A DNA stretch of 64,000 bases from Flavobacterium cutihirudinis (GTDB lineage Bacteria; Bacteroidota; Bacteroidia; Flavobacteriales; Flavobacteriaceae): NCBI RefSeq assembly GCF_003385895.1, contig NZ_QRDQ01000011.1:186001-250000 (forward strand), given 5' to 3'. This document shows positions 61,395-64,000 of the stretch, piece by piece (the first letter of the stretch is position 1; each line of letters begins with the position of its first letter). The notes below the pieces were generated by a model. The model was not told where the DNA came from, did not search any database, and saw only the letters and a program-made list of their open reading frames with translations. A program made the position numbers and the translations under genes.

Positions 61395-61808
61395 TTATTT
61401 TTTTACTAATGAGGCGATTGTGATGCCTTCCATGGCCTTCAAAGTTTTGTCTCTGATAAGCATTAAACCGTGACGCAGACTGCATTCAGACTCGGTTTTA
61501 CAATCAGAGCAAGGCTCATAAAAATTTAAGGAAGCGCATGGCAAAAGTGCAATTGCACCGTCAAATAATCGGTGAACTTCTGCTAAAGTGATGTCGTTTT
61601 TTGATTTTATCAGATAATAACCGCCAAATTTTCCTTGTTTACTGCTCACAAAACGTCCTCGTTTTAGATCTAATAAGATTTGCTCTAAAAACTTTTTAGG
61701 AATGTTAGCTCCATCAGCAATTTCTATAGTTCTAGAAATGTGATTTTCGTCTTGTTCTGCTAAATAAAGTAAGGCTTTGAGGGCGTATTTTGCTTTATGT
61801 GATAACAT
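61395..61808 (-). CDS. Rrf2-family transcription regulator
   Basis: A 137-aa winged-helix regulator: SHKAKYALKALLYLAEQ, recognition region IEIADGANIPKKFLEQILLDLKRG, wing FVSSKQGKFGGYYL. The C-terminal sensing loop has four cysteines (PCASLNFYEPCSDCKTESEC), compatible with an Fe-S cluster or thiol sensing as in IscR, or with cysteine-metabolite sensing as in CymR. It lies just upstream of the Cys-rich leader and the TonB receptor on the same strand, with a 92-base gap that includes a promoter, so it probably controls them. Confidence 0.93.
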   Translation of the reverse strand: MLSHKAKYALKALLYLAEQDENHISRTIEIADGANIPKKFLEQILLDLKRGRFVSSKQGKFGGYYLIKSKNDITLAEVHRLFDGAIALLPCASLNFYEPCSDCKTESECSLRHGLMLIRDKTLKAMEGITIASLVKK

Positions 61809-61888
61809 CTATATAATTAATTGTAAAATGTAAATGTATGAATTTAAACTTGAAACTGAAAACTGCCACTAAAAACTGTTTTTCTTTT

Positions 61889-62728
61889 CTACCAGCCTCC
61901 GCTAGAACCTCCACCAGAGAAACCTCCTCCGCCAAATCCTCCACCGAAGCCACCGCCTCCGCCGCCAAAACCACCTCCCGATGATCCGCCGCCGAAACCT
62001 CCAAAACCGCCTCCGCTGCTTCTTCCAAGACTGCTTAAAAGAATTATATCCATAAGGCTAGGACCGCCACCTCCATTATTGCCTGAATTTCCTCCGCCGC
62101 CTCCTTTATTTCGAGAAAGCAGAATTAATACAATAACAACAATTACTATAAAGGGTAAAATAGGAAAATCTTTTCCTTTTGTTTGTTTTCTTTCGCCTTT
62201 AAATTTCCCTTTAAAAACATCAATTATAGCATCAGTTCCTTTATCAAGACCATTATAAAAACTTCCTGCTTTAAATTCCGGAATAATAATGTTTCTAATA
62301 ATCGTTCCACCAATTCCTGCTGTTAAACGATCTTCAAGCCCGTAACCAGGATTAATAGCAATCTTCTTTTCGGCTTTCGCCAATAAAATTATTACACCGT
62401 TATCATCTTTAGCAGTTCCGCCAATTCCCCAGGTTTGGCCCCATTTTGTTGCTAACTGACTAACATCTTCACCTTTTAAACTTTCAATTGTAATAATCAC
62501 AATTTGTGTTGTAGTTGAATCTGAATAACGAATTAGTTTTTCTTCTAATTGTGCTTTCTCAGTTGAGCTTAAAATATTTGCATAATCATAAACCGAAGTT
62601 TGAAAACTTGGTTTTTCCGGAATAGTAAATTGTGCAAAAAGGCAATTGGTAGTAAAAAAGGCAATTAATAGAAAGGATAATTGAAAGATTCCTTTTGAAT
62701 TTGAGGTTTTGTTTTTGGAAATTTTCAT
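61889..62728 (-). CDS. TPM-domain membrane protein with Gly-rich tail
   Basis: A 279-aa protein. Signal or anchor helix (about 13-32), TPM domain (about 35-165: VYDYANILSSTEKAQLEEKL, TTQIVIITIESLKGEDV, NDNGVIILLAKAEKKIAINPGYG), one membrane helix (LPFIVIVVIVLILLS, about 190-206), then an extreme Gly/Ser/Phe tail (GGGFGGFGGGSSGGGF). Family members are linked to membrane or photosystem repair; the role here is unknown. It overlaps no gene and follows the second TPM gene by 3 bases, within the LemA cluster. Confidence 0.93.
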   Translation of the reverse strand: MKISKNKTSNSKGIFQLSFLLIAFFTTNCLFAQFTIPEKPSFQTSVYDYANILSSTEKAQLEEKLIRYSDSTTTQIVIITIESLKGEDVSQLATKWGQTWGIGGTAKDDNGVIILLAKAEKKIAINPGYGLEDRLTAGIGGTIIRNIIIPEFKAGSFYNGLDKGTDAIIDVFKGKFKGERKQTKGKDFPILPFIVIVVIVLILLSRNKGGGGGNSGNNGGGGPSLMDIILLSSLGRSSGGGFGGFGGGSSGGGFGGGGGGFGGGFGGGGFSGGGSSGGW

Positions 62729-62731
62729 TAT

Positions 62732-63169
62732 TTATCCTTTTGAGATTTCGTTAGATAATTCGTTGGTGTCTCCTTCAGACCATGGAAAGTATTTTTTTAA
62801 TTGTTCACCGGCATTCAAAATACCATCAACAATACCTTTTTTAAAATTTCCTGTCTTAAATTGTTCTACCATTTTGTCTTTGGTACAATCCCAAAAATCA
62901 TCAGCTACAAGATCATTTATACCTTTATCTCCGCAGATTGCAAAGCTTTTATCTGCTACAGCAAAATAAAATAAAACACCATTTTTTTGTTGGGTTTCAT
63001 TCATTTTTAAATCATGAAAAACTTCTAAAGCCCTGTCAAAAGGAACTTTAGAAGTTGTCTGTTCTATATGAACTCTAATTTCGCCAGAAGTGTTTTTTTC
63101 AGCCACGCGAATAGCTTCAACAATTTCTTGTTCATCTTCTCTGGATAAAAAATCTTCTACTTGTGACAT
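62732..63169 (-). CDS. Cytoplasmic TPM-domain protein
   Basis: A 145-aa protein made of a single TPM domain (EDEQEIVEAIRVAEKNTSGEIRVHIE, QKNGVLFYFAVADKSFAICGDKGIND) without signal peptide or membrane helix. It lies between lemA and the membrane-bound TPM gene, 3 bases from the latter. The three probably form one operon. Function unknown. Confidence 0.92.
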   Translation of the reverse strand: MSQVEDFLSREDEQEIVEAIRVAEKNTSGEIRVHIEQTTSKVPFDRALEVFHDLKMNETQQKNGVLFYFAVADKSFAICGDKGINDLVADDFWDCTKDKMVEQFKTGNFKKGIVDGILNAGEQLKKYFPWSEGDTNELSNEISKG

Positions 63170-63233
63170 TGAAATGATTTTAGAGTTAAGTCCCGAAGCC
63201 TCGGGATAGATTTTAGATTGAAATAGTTCTTCC

Positions 63234-63824
63234 TTAGAATTTTACTTCAACTGGTTTGTCAGCTCCGGTAGAAGCCTCAAAGTATGGTTTTTCTTTAAGC
63301 CCATACATTCCTGCTAATATATTCCTTGGAAAAGTGTTGATATTATTGTTGTAAGGCTTAACTGCTTCATTAAAACGAGTTCTTGCTGTTAAGATTTGGT
63401 TTTCCGTACTAGCCAATTCGTCTTGTAACTTCATGAAACTTGCATCAGCTTTAAGATTTGGATACTGTTCAACACTTACCAATAGTTTTGATAGAGATGA
63501 TGAAACTCCTGATTGTGCCGAATTGAATGCCGCTAATTGTTCTGGAGTTACATTTGAAGGATCAATTGTAATTCCTGTTGCTTTTGCACGAGCTTCGATT
63601 ACAGCTGTTAAAGTACTTTGTTCATGTTGAGCATATCCCTTTACGGTACTTACTAAATTAGGAATAAGATCATTTCTTCTTTGATATGCAGTATTAACAT
63701 TTCCCCAACTTTCTTTAACGTCTTGGTCAAGTGTTACTGCTGTGTTATAAATGCCACTTGCCCAGCTATATAATCCAATAACTATTACAGCTACAACTCC
63801 AAGAATTATTAAACCTTTTTTCAT
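63234..63824 (-). CDS. LemA family protein
   Basis: A 196-aa protein with an N-terminal membrane anchor (LIILGVVAVIVIGLYSW) and the LemA helical domain (VKESWGNVNTAYQRRNDLIPNLV ... EQYPNLKADASFMKLQDELASTEN ... ARTRFNEAVKPYNNNINTFP). Often encoded next to TPM proteins, as here. Its molecular job is not established. The upstream gene is a MerR-type regulator, 34 bases away. Confidence 0.96.
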   Translation of the reverse strand: MKKGLIILGVVAVIVIGLYSWASGIYNTAVTLDQDVKESWGNVNTAYQRRNDLIPNLVSTVKGYAQHEQSTLTAVIEARAKATGITIDPSNVTPEQLAAFNSAQSGVSSSLSKLLVSVEQYPNLKADASFMKLQDELASTENQILTARTRFNEAVKPYNNNINTFPRNILAGMYGLKEKPYFEASTGADKPVEVKF

Positions 63825-63858
63825 ATTTGTTTTAATTTAAGTTTATTTATATTTTTAA

Positions 63859-64000
63859 TTACAATTCGTTTTTTATATCTATTAATTGTGTTTTTATGGA
63901 CTCTAATTTACGTATTATTTCGAATTTATCTAATGTTTTCTTCTGTCCTTCTTTTAAATGCGTTTTAGCGCCCTCAAGGGTAAAACCTCTTTCTTTTACC
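63859..64000 (-). CDS. MerR-family regulator, C-terminal fragment
   Basis: The last 46 codons of a leftward frame run in from the right edge and stop at TAA (63861-63859). The visible part, VKERGFTLEGAKTHLKEGQ, is the end of a MerR DNA-binding domain, followed by a short coiled tail (FEIIRKLESIKTQLIDIKNEL). The N-terminal helix-turn-helix lies outside the window. It precedes lemA by 34 bases, so it may regulate or be co-transcribed with the lemA-TPM genes. Confidence 0.75.
   Translation of the reverse strand, partial: VKERGFTLEGAKTHLKEGQKKTLDKFEIIRKLESIKTQLIDIKNEL

Overview
The window is AT-rich chromosomal DNA from a Bacteroidota bacterium of the Flavobacterium type, probably close to F. 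johnsoniae. The evidence is the gldK-gldL-gldM-gldN-gldO block of the gliding/type IX secretion machinery, including the gldN paralogue gldO. Many genes have a TAnnTTTG promoter box and no Shine-Dalgarno sequence, and there are TonB-dependent receptors with N-terminal carboxypeptidase-regulatory-like domains. This assignment is inferred from gene content; no search was run.

Layout. 0-7 kb: a cut-off alpha/beta hydrolase behind a LytS-type sensor kinase, an SMP-30-like secreted protein and a run of leftward small or membrane genes (DUF962/Mpo1, DUF3754, NTF2-like). 7-12 kb: a gene-free stretch with an unusual TGACGTCA-rich inverted-repeat block, two hypothetical genes, a SulP anion transporter and an ENPP-type phosphodiesterase. 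12-20.5 kb: a leftward housekeeping block, miaB - sigma-54 activator - lptE - acidic repeat protein - secG - groES - groEL. Two small genes bounded by repeats sit inside it: a GxxExxY protein after miaB and a four-helix-bundle (S23) protein between groES and groEL. 20.9-31 kb: topA, an arginase-fold protein lacking the usual metal ligands, then gldK-L-M-N and gldO. 31-42 kb: an amino-acid-oxidase-like flavoprotein, DUF983, an ABC-F ATPase, a divergent pair of phospholipid genes (App1-type phosphatase and diacylglycerol-kinase-like), an acyltransferase, and several hypothetical secreted or membrane genes. 42-52 kb: tRNA-Glu, small secreted and membrane proteins, a TlpA-type thioredoxin, DUF3575, an AraC regulator, an M13 peptidase, two genes bounded by attC-like repeats, and initiator tRNA-Met. 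52-58 kb: the GTPases era and der, an outer-membrane beta-barrel receptor and DUF2490. 58-64 kb: an Rrf2 regulator, a cysteine-ended 36-codon ORF and a TonB receptor in one direction, then a MerR - LemA - TPM - TPM cluster cut by the right edge.

How genes work together. GldK/L/M/N(O) form the ring and motor part of type IX secretion and gliding. SecG, LptE and GroES/EL form an envelope and folding block. The Rrf2 / Cys-rich leader / receptor trio looks like a sulfur-responsive nutrient-uptake unit.

The most unusual features are in the non-coding DNA. They are (i) the Cys-Met-Met-Cys-Met-Cys leader ORF before a TonB receptor; (ii) a bipartite repeat with conserved flanks around a variable hairpin, whose arms differ between copies while still pairing; (iii) attC-like ~130-bp imperfect inverted repeats around cargo-like genes with no integrase in view; (iv) repeat-bounded small genes inside the groESL/miaB block; and (v) a recurrent terminator hairpin with a persistent mismatched pair.
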